A DNA stretch of 64,000 nt from Globodera rostochiensis (Eukaryota > Nematoda > Chromadorea > Rhabditida > Heteroderidae). A program made the translations under genes and the position numbers. The stretch's first letter is position 1. Each line of letters begins with the position of its first letter. Below the pieces are notes generated by a model. The model saw nothing but the letters and a program-made list of their open reading frames with translations, made no database searches and was not told the DNA's origin. The stretch spans positions 6,291,254-6,355,253 of the forward strand of contig JAEVLN010000001.1 of assembly GCA_018350325.1 (NCBI GenBank), in the 5' to 3' direction. Positions 21,822-34,800 of the stretch are shown here, in pieces.

Positions 21822-23195
21822 TCACCGCTTCCCCTCCGGCGTCCCGCCATCCGCCCCCGCGGCACTTTGTTGATGTTTTATCTCGTTTTTGTCCCCCCAA
21901 CAATTTCGGCCGAGGACGGCACAAAGCGTTTGTTGCTGTTTCAACAACAGCAAATAACACGCGACGGCACTGCACAGAGAGGCGATGACGAACAGAGAGG
22001 AAGCGAGCACGTGGACGAAGAAGGCGTAGCTCAAATGTTGCTTAAGGGGGGGGGTGAGATCAAAAAATGCCAAAAAAACTCCCAAAATGTGCCACCACCT
22101 CTACCTGATGGGTGCCCATCGGTCCCGGGACTCGCCGATTTTCGTCTCGATTTGCACCAATGAAGAAGCTGACGTCGGCCAACAGTGAACAAGAAGCTGT
22201 TTCACAACGGGGGGACAATTTGAAATCTGTTGCGCTATGGTTGGTCCCTGGTCTCCGGAAATTTACACGTCCCCCCTCCCCCCAATCCCCGAACATGGCC
22301 AATTCCAACCCCCAACTTTCCCGCCCCCGAGGGGCCGGGTATGCTTAACCCCGCGAGGGCAATTGCCCGCCTCCCCCCCCCCCCCCCCCCCCCAACTGAC
22401 TTGCCAACCCAACGGAGGCCAATTGGAGGATGGCGTTGGGCACAAAACATTCGGAGAACGCGCCGACCCCGACGGACATCAGCGTGAACAAAAGTGTAAA
22501 GACGGAGAAAAAGAGCACGGCTTTGTGTTGAGCTAAAAATTCACAAATTTTTGTATTAAAAAGCATCCAAAACGTACGCAAAAATCGATGCTTTAACAAT
22601 TCTCGCGCGCTCAAATCGTCCTCCTCCACCGCCATTCTCAGCAGGGCGAGCTCGGCGAGCAGACTTTGCCCAATTTTGATGGTACAACGACGGCTCGGAC
22701 CCCGGATGGTCGCGTCGCGGGCCCGGATTCGGTCTAACGGTGTCACCTTTCCAGGGAAAAATTGGTTTCCGTGATTATACTCAGAAGCTTAAGAGTATAC
22801 TCAGAAGCTTAAGATTATACTCAGAAGCTTAAGATTATACTCAAAAGACTTAGATTATACTCAGAAGCTTAACATTATACTCAGAAGCTTAAGATTATAC
22901 TCAGAAGGCTTATATTATACTCAGAAGGTTTAGATTATACTCAGAAGCTTAAGATTATACTCAGAAGCTTAAGATTATACTCAGAAGCCTAAATGTTTGC
23001 CTCTGATCGAATGCAATCATAAAAGATGGCGTGCTCGTGCATCGCGCTCAGCTCGGGCAAGTCCAGCACTTGCCAAGCGGGCAAAACGACCGCAGCGAGC
23101 GCGACGGCACAACCGACGACGGACAGCAGGAGGGACAGCACGAGAAAATGCCGACGAAATCGGCCGCCGGCATTATTGGCACCGCAAAAGGCCAT
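21822..23195 (-). CDS. Divergent Clc-like / claudin-like four-transmembrane protein
   Basis: Minus-strand exons 23195-23001, 22746-22578, 22532-22397, 22168-22105, 22040-21822; phases close, 260 residues. TM1 is HFLVLSLLLSVVGCAVAL, followed directly by LPAWQVLDLPEL, the Clc-like signature. Then HEHAIFYDC stands where HGLWWDC is expected, so the Trp of the loop motif is lost. Further hydrophobic segments lie in exon 3 (AVLFFSVFTLLFTLMSVGV) and exon 5 (FFVHVLASSLFVIASLC). The start ATG follows a TTTTTAG acceptor by 13 bp, consistent with trans-splicing or a 5' UTR intron. Intron 1 has a GC donor (CAGAG|GCAAAC) and holds a 21-bp tandem repeat. The assignment rests on TM layout and the WQV motif, so a related four-TM family is possible. 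Confidence 0.75.
22771..22990. repeat. 21-bp tandem repeat, about 10 copies
   Basis: Units GATTATACTCAGAAGCTTAA fill intron 1 of the minus-strand Clc-like gene and begin about 10 bp inside its donor; the donor itself is not repeated. Confidence 0.92.
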
Positions 23196-25261
23196 TGTTA
23201 GAGAGGCACTAAAAACAAAATGGAAGAAATATGAAAACATATTGGGTACGGTACGTGGGAGAGTGTAGGGTTACTGTGACACCTATTAATGACCCCCCCC
23301 CCCCCCTCCCCAAACATTCACATTTTCAACTAATTAGCCCAATTGATTAAACGCTTTGTTTTTTACCCGGTGAAAAAATATGTTTTTGCTGCATGTTAAT
23401 TTGCACTTTTTGAAAAGTGCGAATTATTGTGCCGCGCCTACGGGCAATTTGATTCTTTTGCCATCCAAAAATGGTATTGGCACTTTTCGTCCTTTTAAGG
23501 GCACCGGCCGCGGGGGGTTCATTTAAAATGCATTTTGGGGATAAAATTCGCATTGAATCTGAAGGGTCGGCCATTCTTCCAAAAGGCTCTGCCAATGCCA
23601 ATGCCAAAAGATGTCCTAAGGGTGGGGGGGGGAGTCTATTCGCTCATTCATTTCACCCAATTGACATACGAGCCCCCCGGGGGGGGGGGTAAATTGAGCG
23701 GGAAAATGCAAATTGGCAAATGCGGGGAATGAATGGGCTGCCCGCAGGGGTTTTGAAACGGCTGCCCGGCGGCACTTCAAAGAGTTTTTGTGGTGACCCA
23801 ACGGAAATGCCAACGAATGAACGAATGAATGAATGAGTCACTTCACCTTTTGGAGATTGAAGATGCCTTCAAATTGTCTCTTTCAATGCCCAAATTCGAT
23901 GAAAGGCACCGTGCCAAAAACGGTTTGAAGATGTCCAAAAGTGCCAACGGACGGCGGACCAAATTGAGTGAATAATTTGTTGCCCCCGTCCCCACCGGCG
24001 CCATCCTCCCGCCGAAGGGCCCTCCGCCCGCACTTCCGTCACATTGCCATCGGCGATGGAAATTCAATTTTGAAGTGTCTGCAAAAGTCTTAAACGGCCC
24101 GATTAAAGTACAAATGGTGCCGCGTCATTCCCTCACATCGACCCCAAACAGTGCGAATTCGAAGCCAAATAAATTTGAACTGTCCCGTGCCAATGCCAAT
24201 GCCAATGCCAACAATGCCTTCTTCAGAAAGCCATTCGCTTTACGACATTCTAAGATCGATTTTTTACCATTCGCTAATAACCTTTACTGATACGCAAAAC
24301 AATTGCCTCCCCTCCCCCAGTCCCCCGGACAATGGGCACCAAAGAATTTCGGACAATTGGACACCAAAGAATTTCGGACATTTGGGCATGGACAATTGGG
24401 CAGGCACCAAAAAAAATTTAAATTAATTAATTGAATAATAGGGCATTGTCCGGTGCCCAATTGTCCCGTACACCCCCCGCCCGCCCGCCCCATTTGCCAA
24501 AAATTCTTTAAGAATTCACAACATTCATAAGCCTCAGTCATCCAAAAAGCTTAACCTCGACAACAAAAGCCCCTCAAAACTTTAAAAAGTCCCCGCGGCA
24601 CTTTTTGTTTGTTTGCCCCGAGGGCACATTGTCTACGTTCTGTGCCGCCCTCCCCCTCGTCCGTCCGCCTTTCTTTCTCTGCTAATATCCCTCTGCTGGA
24701 TGGACCGTTTATGTATCTCTATCTGTCTCTCAACCCTGTTCGCGTACACTATTTCTTCTGCTTCTCTGCACTCCCACTCCAAGATTTGTGCTCTCTGACC
24801 TCTCCGCCCCCCGCCCAATCGATGCCTCCAGCAAAACACACTTTGACTCTCTGCCCCAACCAACAAAACCCCGGCACCACCCAAAAGATACTACAAATGT
24901 ACGCCCTCCCCCCGCCGCTGTTTCCCCCGTTCATTTGCACACAATTTTTGTGTGTTTTTTGCGTTCGACGTGATCAAAAAATGTTGCACAATGATTGATT
25001 GATTGATGGGGGCCAATGGGACAAAATGGGACGACGTCGTCGTCGTCGTCGTCTCCGATCAGAGTCAAAAGAGGCAATTTGCACAGAAAGTCTTCCCAAA
25101 AAATATGTTTTAAAACAACAGAAACAATAAAGCCAAACCTCCGACATTGGAAAATGAATGAATGGTGAAAGGCTGTTAAGTTGAGTAAGCCGAATGGATT
25201 TGGAGAAAAAGTGACCATTTTGCCCTACCAATTTTCACAGAAACCCTCCGACCTTTTCTTA

Positions 25262-25590
25262 AGCCCCCCTTCTCTGATCAATCGCCAACGGTCGCCCCCC
25301 CCTTTGATCACTCTGATCAATTGGCAACGGTCGCTCCCCTCTCCTCTAATCACTCTGATCGTTGCCAATGTCCCCCCCCCTCTGATCAATCGCCAATGGT
25401 CGCCTCCCCTCCCCCCTCTGATCAATCGCCAATGGTCGCCTCCCCTCCCCCCCCCTATCAGTCGCCAATGGACGCCTCCCCCCCCCCCTCCCCTATCACT
25501 CTGATCACTTGCCAATGGTCGCCTCCCCCCCCCCTCCAATCACTCTGACCAATTGCCAATGTCCCCCTCCCCCCTCCCCCAACTCAAATA
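25262..25590. repeat. Pyrimidine-rich tandem repeat
   Basis: Units of about 30-40 bp: CTCTGATCAATCGCCAATGG, TCGCCTCCCC and C runs. Confidence 0.9.
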
Positions 25591-26084
25591 TTTGCAGACT
25601 TTTTGATCACTTTTTCCTCCAATTCCCTCAAATTGCCGAAAGTGTTGCGCGTTTTTGAGAAAAAAGGAGGCAAAGTTTTTGCGGGGGGGGGGGCGAAAGT
25701 CATTTGTTCGTTCGTTCGTTTGTTCGCTGCTTTTGTTTATTTTCGCTTAAATCCTTTGGAAGCAGCGGCCATTCATTCATTCATTGGCCGTGTTTTCTTC
25801 ACACGGCCGCCCCTCCGGCGCTTTCATTCATTCATTTGGCCAAATCCGTTCGGCCAACATTTTCTTGGGTTTCGGGCCATGCTCTAAAGAATTCTTTTTA
25901 CCCTTTCAGACAAAACAAAACAAAAAGACTAAAAAATTCGATTCTTCGTTTGACGACATCCAAAGATCACTCACTTTCCCCCATTCTTTGAGTGAATTGT
26001 GCCCAATTCCATTGCCTGTTTTTGGTTGTCCGTTCGGCGGGAGGGAATGTTTCTTCACCGATCAGAAAGGCGGCGCCTCAAAAA

Positions 26085-26285
26085 AGCATTCGCCGGGGGG
26101 GGACGGGTTTAAGTCGCCGGAGGAGGGGGGGGGGTTTAATAAGTCCGGGGGGGGGGGGGACGGGTTTAAGCCGGAGGAGGGGGGGGGGTTTAAGTCGCCG
26201 GAGGAGGGGGGGGGGTTTAAGTCGCCGGGGGGGGGGGACGGGTTTAAGTCGCCGGAGGAGGGGGGGGGGGAGTTTAAGAAAAATG
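26085..26285. repeat. G-rich tandem repeat
   Basis: Units of AAGTCGCCGGAGGAGG plus a G run and GTTT, about six copies; potential G-quadruplex-forming DNA on the plus strand. Confidence 0.88.
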
Positions 26286-26868
26286 TGTCGACACCGGTTT
26301 CGGGTCGGCTAAAAAAAGTTCGGGTCGAGAAAAAGACCGGGATTTGGGTAACCAGCCGCCAAATCCTCGAATTGGCATGGCTCTCGACATAATGTGCCTT
26401 CTCTTTTCGCGTCCATCAAAGAGTTTGCCACTTTTGCCCTTACCCCCCCCCCCCCCCCCCCCAACGCCCGAAGGCATTCCTCGCCGAAAGGAAAATAATA
26501 AAATGCCCACAACTGTTTTTGTTTTTTGGGGATTTAGTTACAAAATATGCATCACCTGATCGGAAAATTCGAGGATTGATCAGCTCACAAATTCCCTTTT
26601 CTTTCCCTTCATTTTCGTAAATTAACTTCCAATTACCCACTCACTAATTGGGTGCTTACCGGTAATTGATCAAGCAAATTGACTTTTGGTCGGCCTTCTT
26701 TTGATCTTTGCCCACAAATCATTTAAAGTTTACCCAGCAAAAAGCTTTAACTGTTCAACAGCAGAAATGCTTATTACCCATTTTCTAATTTTCATTTCTC
26801 CCTCAAATCGATAATAATTCCGCCAATGTGAGTCACTCACTCACACACACTCACCAGACATTCATTCG

Positions 26869-27235
26869 TTCTTTCATTTGTCCATTCATTCTTTCATTTG
26901 TCCATTCATTCTTTCATTTGTCCATTCATTCTTTCATTTGTCCATTCATTCTTTCATTTGTCCATTCATTCTTTCATTTGTCCATTCATTCTTTCATTTG
27001 TCCATTCATTCTTCCATTTGTCCATTCTTTCTTCCATTTGTCCATTCATTCTTCCATTTGTCTATTCATTCTTTCATTTGTCCATTCATTCTTTCATTTG
27101 TCCATTCATTCTTCCATTTGTTCATTCATTCTTTCATTCATTCATTCTTTCATTTGTTCATTCATTCTTTCATTTGTTCATTCATTCTTTCATTTGTCCA
27201 TTCATTCTTCCATTTATCCATTATTCCATTCATCC
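26869..27235. repeat. 20-bp tandem repeat CATTCTTTCATTTGTCCATT
   Basis: About 18 copies. Because the unit lacks stop codons in all three plus frames it creates long Ser/Phe/His/Ile-rich open frames that are not genes. Confidence 0.95.
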
Positions 27236-28807
27236 TCTTCCATTCCAATTTTATTCATCCTCAATATTCCTCCGTTCAAACCCTTCTCAGCAAATGCTTT
27301 CTCATTTCATAACGTCTCTTTATGCGCCCTCCGGCGGATTTAGCCAATTATGTCGTGTCCTCCCTCCGGGGGAACCTTTTCTTTTCTTCTTTTGCGGGGT
27401 TGGCACGTCTGGCAGAAGCCCCGGGGGCATCTGAATGCCGGCCGAACTGGCGAAGGGCAGCAGTCAATGCTTTCTTCTCCCTTCCCCCTCCGGGGTCTTC
27501 CCCCCCCCCCCCCCCCCCCCCCCCCCCTTTGTGCCGTTGTCATCCCAAAAATGTTGGCAATAAATGGCCCTGGGGCGAGGGGGGGGGGGGGAAGGAGCCT
27601 GGCAGCAAGGCGCTTCTGGCACGGGCGCCTAAGGGCACATTTCGGACAGTCATCGCTTTAAGCAATGAAATTTTCTAAATGTTTCTGTTTCTGCCGTCTC
27701 ATCCCCAAAATGCTTCCCCTTATCCATCATTCTCTGTTTGTTTGTTGCTATTTGTGGCCGATGCCTCCCGCGACTGAAGCTGAACAAATCAAAACAATGA
27801 AAATTTTGTAAAGGCCCCCCCCCCCCGGGGGGACGCCATTCAATCAGAGAGAGAAATACCTCTGACTTTTTATTTTTAAATGTTTTTTGTTGTTGTTAAT
27901 TTTAACAAATTTTATCCTTTCCCGGTGGTCAACAAATGCTCTCTCTCCACTTCCACTCTTCCGACCTTTCTTCCCCCTCTCAGCAGCAGAATTGATTCAT
28001 TCACTGCCTCCATACATAAATACCCCCACAGGGCACTTCGAATGTCCACCCCCCGGGGGGTGGGGGGGGCGATCGATTGAATACCTCCCGAGGACGCGTC
28101 CGTCCCCGTGGGGGGTGGGGGGGGGCTTGGAGAGACCTCTTCCTCCTCCTTTTACATCCGATCCCCCCACCCCTCCCGCCCCTCCCGTCCGTCCTCGTCA
28201 TCATCATCATCATCTCATCGCCGTCGTTGTCGTCGTTTGCCCAGCGGGGCAGATGGAATGGAGAAGGGGGGGGGGATGGCGGTCACTGCCCCCCCCGCCC
28301 CATGCCTTCGTGTGACAAGTGTTGTCCCCCCCGGGCCCGGCCCCCCCCCCCCCCCCCTCTCCCCGAAATTATCCCTCTCTCTTTTCCTCCTTTCTCTCCT
28401 CTTCGGCTCGGCTCGGCTCGGCTCCCTCTTTCTTTTTCCTTTTCATCGGCCGTTTTATTTTCAGCACAGCTCATCCCCCCCGGGAATTTATGTTGTACAC
28501 TCCGAGAACAAAAAATTTTGTTGCCGCGAGGCATAATTTTGGAGCTTCCGACACGAAAAACGCTCTCTGATCAACCCAATTTTTGACAATTTTATCAATG
28601 AACTCCCCGCGCCCCCTCCCCCCAAATGATCGATCAACTCGATCAGCACATTTTAAACGCCGATTTGATCAGCGATCGGTCGGAAGCAGCAACAATAATT
28701 CTTCTTCCATGGACACAAATTATTGCGTCTAAATATTTTATCCCAAAATCAGCAGGGCAAAAAAGTGCCATAGTCGTCGGTTTGAGCAATTGCTGGCGGC
28801 GCATGAA

Positions 28808-31800
28808 ATGACCACAGACATCGCATTTCGAGGGCCAATGGAGAACGGAGCGCACACAAACGCCGGCGGCGAATACGGCGACGAATATGACGACAATTCG
28901 TCCTCAAAATTGTTTGAAAGGCATCGAATCAAAGCGCTTGCCGGTGGGTTAAGAAGTTTTGGGCCGGCCAACAAACAGAAAGAATGACGGGATTTGTTGG
29001 GACAGTTTAGGGGGGCGGGGCGAGTTCAACACCAACTCGATTTGGAACAGTTTGGTGGTGGCCGAATTCAACACCAACTTGGCCATTTTTTCGTGATGGA
29101 ATTTGGAACAGTTTGGGGGGGGGCCCAACTCGGCCATTTTCTCGTGATGGAATTTGGAACAGTTTGTGGGCCAAGTTCAACACCAACTCGGCCATTTTTG
29201 ATGAACAGATTGGCAATTTGCCAGAAATTCCATTCCATCGGGCTGAAAAGTGTCGTCGGGGGCATCCCCCCCCCCGGCGATTTTAGTGCTTAGAAAATTC
29301 TCTGTTGGTGAACGCTTTTTGTTTGCAGACGAACGCGAGAACGTGCAGAAGAAGACGTTCACCAAATGGGTGAACTCGCATCTGATCCGCGTCAACTGCA
29401 AAATCCAGGACCTTTACGTGGACCTTCGGGACGGCAAAATGTTGATCAAACTGCTTGAAGTCCTTTCCGGCGATCGATTGGTCGGTGCCATCAAAACTTT
29501 GGAAGATTAATTTTTTTTTAAATGTTTTTGCCATTTCGAATTTATGAAATTGTCGGTTTAGCCTCGGCCAACGCGTGGGAAAATGCGCATTCACTGCTTG
29601 GAGAATGTGGACAAAGGGCTGCAGTTTCTACGAGATCAGCACGTTCATTTGGAGAATTTGGGCTCCCAGGACATCGTCGACGGGGCGCCACGGCTGACTC
29701 TCGGCCTGGTTTGGACAGTGATTCTGCGATTCCAGGTCCAACAATTTGGGCTCGTCATGTCCACGTCCAATTTGACGATCCCGTCCACCCGTCCCCGTCG
29801 TTGTTGCAGATCCAGGACATCACTTTCGAAGACGTGGACAACCAGGAGACGCGGTCGGCCAAGGAAGCGCTGCTGTTGTGGTGTCAGATGAAGACGGCCG
29901 GCTACCGCAACGTGAACGTGCGCAACTTCACTTCCTCCTGGCGTGACGGACTTGCATTCAACGCGCTCATTCACAAACATCGGTCTGACCTCGTCGAATA
30001 TGACGGACTCCAAAAGTCAAACGCACTGCACAATCTGAACAATGCGTTTGATGTGGCGGAGAAACAGCTGGGGTTGGCCAAACTGCTTGACGCCGAGGGT
30101 ATGGGGGGAGGGCATTTTGGGAACATGGACAAATGAGCCACAAACAAACAATCAGTGAGTGTTCTGTGCGTATTTGCAGATGTGAATGTTGAGCAGCCAG
30201 ACGAGAAATCGATCATAACCTACGTGGTCACTTACTACCACTACTTCAACAAGGTCGGAGTGTGTGTGGGGGGGGGTGACTAAGTCTCTGTCTGCTGATT
30301 TTGAATCTAGGGTTGGATCGGAGTTTGTCGGGATTGAAAGGTCGGGGAAGAACAAATGTCAGGGTTTTCGGAGTCGGGGATTGGCCCAAAATCGTCGGGG
30401 ATCGGGGTTTTCGGGGTCGGAGATTGGCCCAAAATCGACGGGGATTGGGATTTTCGGAGTCCAACCCAATTTTGAACATTAAAACTTCAGCTGAAACAAG
30501 AGGGCATCCAAGGCAAACGAATTGGCAAAGTGATCGCTGAACTGATGGAAAATGAGGCATTGGTGGAGAAGTATAATAAACCCCCACCCCCCCAAATGTT
30601 TTAAATAAAATTGTGGCAAAAAAAAAGGTACGAGCAGTTGAGCAGCGCTCTGCTGGAATGGATTCGTGCCAAAATTGGCGAACTGAACGACCGCCAATTT
30701 GCCAATTCCCTTCGCGCTGTTCAACAACAGTTGACCGGCTTCAACGTTTATCGCATGGAGGAGAAGCCGCCACGATTTCAGGCACTTTGGCGCGCCAAAA
30801 CTTTGATTCAAACAAAAAAAAACTTTTTGTGTTCATAGGAAAAGGGCGAATTGGAAATGCTTTTGTTCTCGCTGTTGTCCCGAATGAGAGCCAACAACCA
30901 ACGTATTTTTAACTAATTAAATTAATTTAAAATTGTTTTTTTGTTTTTAAATATTTCAATGCCAAAATGTTGAGGTGCTTTTTTGCCGCGCGAGGGCCGT
31001 ACCATTGGGGACATAAACAAGGCATGGAGAGCGTTGGAGAGGGCCGAGCACGAGCGGGAACTTGCGCTGAAGGAAGAATTGATACGGTGGGACTAATTAC
31101 CCTACTCCCGCCCGGATACGGTAGAAAAGGAGAGAGAGGGATTGAGAGAGAGAGAGTGAGAGAGAGATGGGCTGTGCATACGTAGAGTGACAGAGAAAGA
31201 AAGAAAAGAGAGTGGGAGGGAGAGAAAGAGAGATACAGTAAATAGAAGCAGCCGATACGGTAGAAAAGGAGAGAGAGTGTGATGATTGGGAGCGAGAGAG
31301 AAAGAAAGAAAGAATGAGTTACAGTAAACAGCAGCATGAAGGGGTACGGTATGTAAATAATCTTTTCTGGCAGCCAGGAGAAGTTGGAACAATTGGCCAC
31401 CCGATTCGACAAGAAGGCCGGCATGCGCGAGACGTGGCTGGGGGAGAACCAGCGGTTGGTCAGCCAGGACAATTTCGGCTCGGACTTGGCCAGCGTGGAG
31501 GCGGCCAACAAGAAGCACGAGGCCATCGAGACGGGTGCGTAATTGATTTTTAATGATTCTCATTAATTTTATTGTAGACATTTACGCATACGAGGAGCGC
31601 GTGCAGGCTGTGGTTGCGGTCGCGTCCGAGTTGGAGGCGGAGCAGTACCACGACATTGGGCGGATCAACGAACGAAAACAGAACGTTTTGGCACTGTGGC
31701 GCGAACTGCTCGAACTGCTTGCCGGCCGTCGACTTCGGCTGGAGCTGTCGTTGGCTGTTCAGCGCGTGTTCCACGACATGCTGAACGTGTTGGACCAGAT

Positions 31801-34800
31801 GGACGAGCTGAGGACAAAGCTGGACACGGAAGAGTTGGGTCAGCATCTGATGGACGTGGAGGAGCTGCTGCAAAAGCACGCACTGCTTGAATCCGACTTG
31901 AACATTGTTGCCGACCAAATCCAACTGGTCAACCGCCAGGCAGAACGGTTTACGCGCGAGGATGGCCCGGATGGGACAGGTCAGCTTCAGACTGTGGGGA
32001 AGAGAGTGGTGATTCCGCTGCTGGGGTTGGACATGGACGGTTTAAACACCTCGGGCGGGGGGATGGACGTGGACGGTTTAAACACCTCGGGCGGGGGGAT
32101 GGACGTGGACGGTTTAAACACCTCGGGCGGGGGGATGGACGTGGACGGTTTAAACAACTCGTCCGGGGGGATGGACGTGGACGGCGGTTTAAACACCTCG
32201 GGGGGGGATGGACGTGGACGGTTTAAACACCTCGGGCGGGGGGATGGACGTGGACGGTTTACACCTCGGGCGGGGGGATGGACGTGGACGGTTTAAACAC
32301 CTCGGGCGGGGGGATGGATGGACGGTTTAAACACCTCGGGCGGGGGGATGGACGTGGACGGTTTAAACACCTCGGGGGGGGATGGACGTGGACGGTTTAA
32401 ACACCTCGGGCGGGGGGATGGACGTGGACGGTTTAAACACCTCGGGCGGGGGGATGGACGTGGACGGTTTAAACACCTCGGGCGGGGGGATGGACGTGGA
32501 CGGTTTAAACACCTCGGGCGGGGGGATGGACGTGGACGGTTTAAACACCTCGGGCGGGGGGATGGACGTGGACGGTTTAAACACCTCGGGCGGGGGGGGG
32601 GACGATCCATAAGAAGGCAAATGGGGCCGCCCCGGTAGCTCAGTGGAAGAACTGCTGACGGATTGGGTGAAGGTCGTGGGCTCGAGTCCCACTCGAGGGC
32701 CTTACCATTTTGTCTAACTTCTCTTTCTCTGTTCGCCCTAACTCTCTGCACAATTTTCTCGCATTGTCAGGCTACAAACCCGTAGAGCCTGAGGTGGTGC
32801 TGGAGCGCATGAAATTTCTGGAACAACGCTACCAAGAACTGCTCGAACTTGCCGCACGCCGTAAAGCAAACCTTGAGGCCAACAAGCGGCTGTGCCAGTT
32901 CAACTGGGACCTCACCGACTTGGACACACACTTTCGGGAACAGGAACAAGTGCTGGCGCAAAAGGACAAGGGACGAGACATTGTGTCGGTAAGAGAGTGT
33001 AACAGACAGACAGAGAAAATTGGCGCGCGCGCCAAATTCAAATGACCCCAACGAATTCTTCTTAATACAGTACATACATCAAAGGTGAACCGACTGTTGG
33101 CCAAGCACAAGAATGCGGAGAACAACCTGGCCGACCTGGGGAGAGGGCTGGACCAACTGCAGGAGCAGGGCCAACAGCTGGTGGACGAACAGATTCCCGG
33201 CTCTGGGCCCGTGCCATTGCGGTTGGCTGACACCCGGACATATTATGACCATCTCCGACGGTTGGCGGACGAGCGCCGCAAGGAGTTGGAGGGCGCTGTG
33301 GAGTACTACCAGGTCTTGAGGGGGTTTAATCCATGAAGTCCGGCATGGACGGACGGGGAGGATTTGTTCTTTCAACAAAATTTGGGGGCGCGCTTTTTCA
33401 GTTCTTCCATGACGCGGACGACGTGGAGGCGTACCTGTTGGACACACTGCGCGTGGTCAGCACCGACGACGTGGGCCATGACGAATCCTCCGTCCAGTTA
33501 CTGCTCAAGAAACACGACGGCGTGTCGGACGAGCTGGTCAGTCCAGTTTGATGCAACGAGTCCTTGGCACAAATTGCTAAAAACTGAAAACCCCTCCGGC
33601 GTTAAGGAAAGTTTCGACCGGCACATCCAGCAATTGGAGGCGCAAGCGTTCGCATTGCCGGAAGAGGCGCGCGCGCATCCGGTAATACAAATAATATAAT
33701 TAACCAAAAGTATAAAAAAGAAAAAATTAGGGTTCAGCCCCGACCCCGACCCCGACCCCTGAACCCCGAACCCCGACCCCGACCCCGACCCCTGAACCCC
33801 GAACCCCTGAACCCCTAACCCCGAGCCCGAGCCCAAAAAAGGGGTCCTCCCCGACCCCCGACAATTTGGTCGTCCCCGACCCCCGACAATTTGGTCGTCC
33901 CCGACCCCAACCCCCGACATGGTCAACCCCGGCCAACCCCGACCTCGACTTTTCCGCCCCCGAGGGGTTGGGGTAATTATTTTTAAATCGTTAATTTTTT
34001 GTATATAAATTCCAAAATTTGAGGACATCGCCGCGCGACTGAGCGGAACGCAACAGCGAAAATCGGATTTGGTGGAGGTGGCGCGACTGCGCAAACAACG
34101 ACTGATCGACTCGCTGAGTCTGTACAAGGTCTGCAGCAGCCCGAACATGGCCGGGGGCGGGTTGAACAATTAGAGACATTCAATTCCATTCCGTTCAGTT
34201 GTTGTCCGACATCGACTCGGTGGAGTCGTGGATTGACGAGAAGGGCAAGCTGTTGAAGACGTTGATCCCGGGCCCGGACCTGGAGGAGGTGGAGATCATG
34301 AAGCACCGGTTCGACACGTTGCAGAACGACATGCAAAGTCAGGCGGCCAAAGTGCAAACAAGCAATGAGTTGGCACGCCAAATGCTGCAGGCAAGTCAAC
34401 GCTTTCGAATTTGTGGAGATAATTAATTTCCCCCAAAGGTGGAGCATCCGAACTCTGACGACATTTTGGCCAGACAAAACGGTAATAAAAGTCGAGATCG
34501 ATTGGACTTGAGGACCGATCGAGATTTTTTTGATTGGAATCTCGATCGGAAACAAACCTAGATGTGTCAATCGGGAATCTCGATTGGTCCAATCTCTAAA
34601 TAAAAGTCTCCAAGCGACGTGCCATCTTCTTCTCCCATCCCCACAGCATTGAATGCCCGCTGGGCACAACTGAAGGACATGGTGGACCAGAAGAGGGCCG
34701 AGCTCGACCGGGCCCACCGGATGGAGACGTTCCGAATCGACTGTCAGGAGACGATCACGTGGATCGCGGAGAAGACCAGGGTTGGCATGGCATTGGCATT

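Larger units (their letters stand above)
23196..28807. other. Gene-poor low-complexity region
   Basis: No coding gene is supported in 5.6 kb. It contains long C and G runs, CAATGCCAATGCC-type simple repeats (24187-24212), GTCGTC repeats (25033-25055), TCATTCATT tracts and three minisatellites (25262-25590, 26085-26285, 26869-27235). The last ~1 kb should include the spectrin promoter; no core promoter motif stands out. Confidence 0.65.

Noticed and set aside
26828..27434. Three overlapping long plus-strand open frames rich in Ser, Phe, His and Ile
   Set aside because: All come from a 20-bp tandem repeat without stop codons in any plus frame.
32034..32605. Regularly spaced 36-bp repeats resembling a CRISPR array
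   Set aside because: Units are contiguous without unique spacers, and the host is a eukaryote.
32629..32700. Functional tRNA gene
   Set aside because: Anticodon stem does not pair and acceptor stem has mismatches.
31987..32751. Open frames on both strands with repeated GLNTSGG or [12 protein letters not shown]
   Set aside because: Minisatellite inside spectrin intron 11; flanking exons splice cleanly across it.
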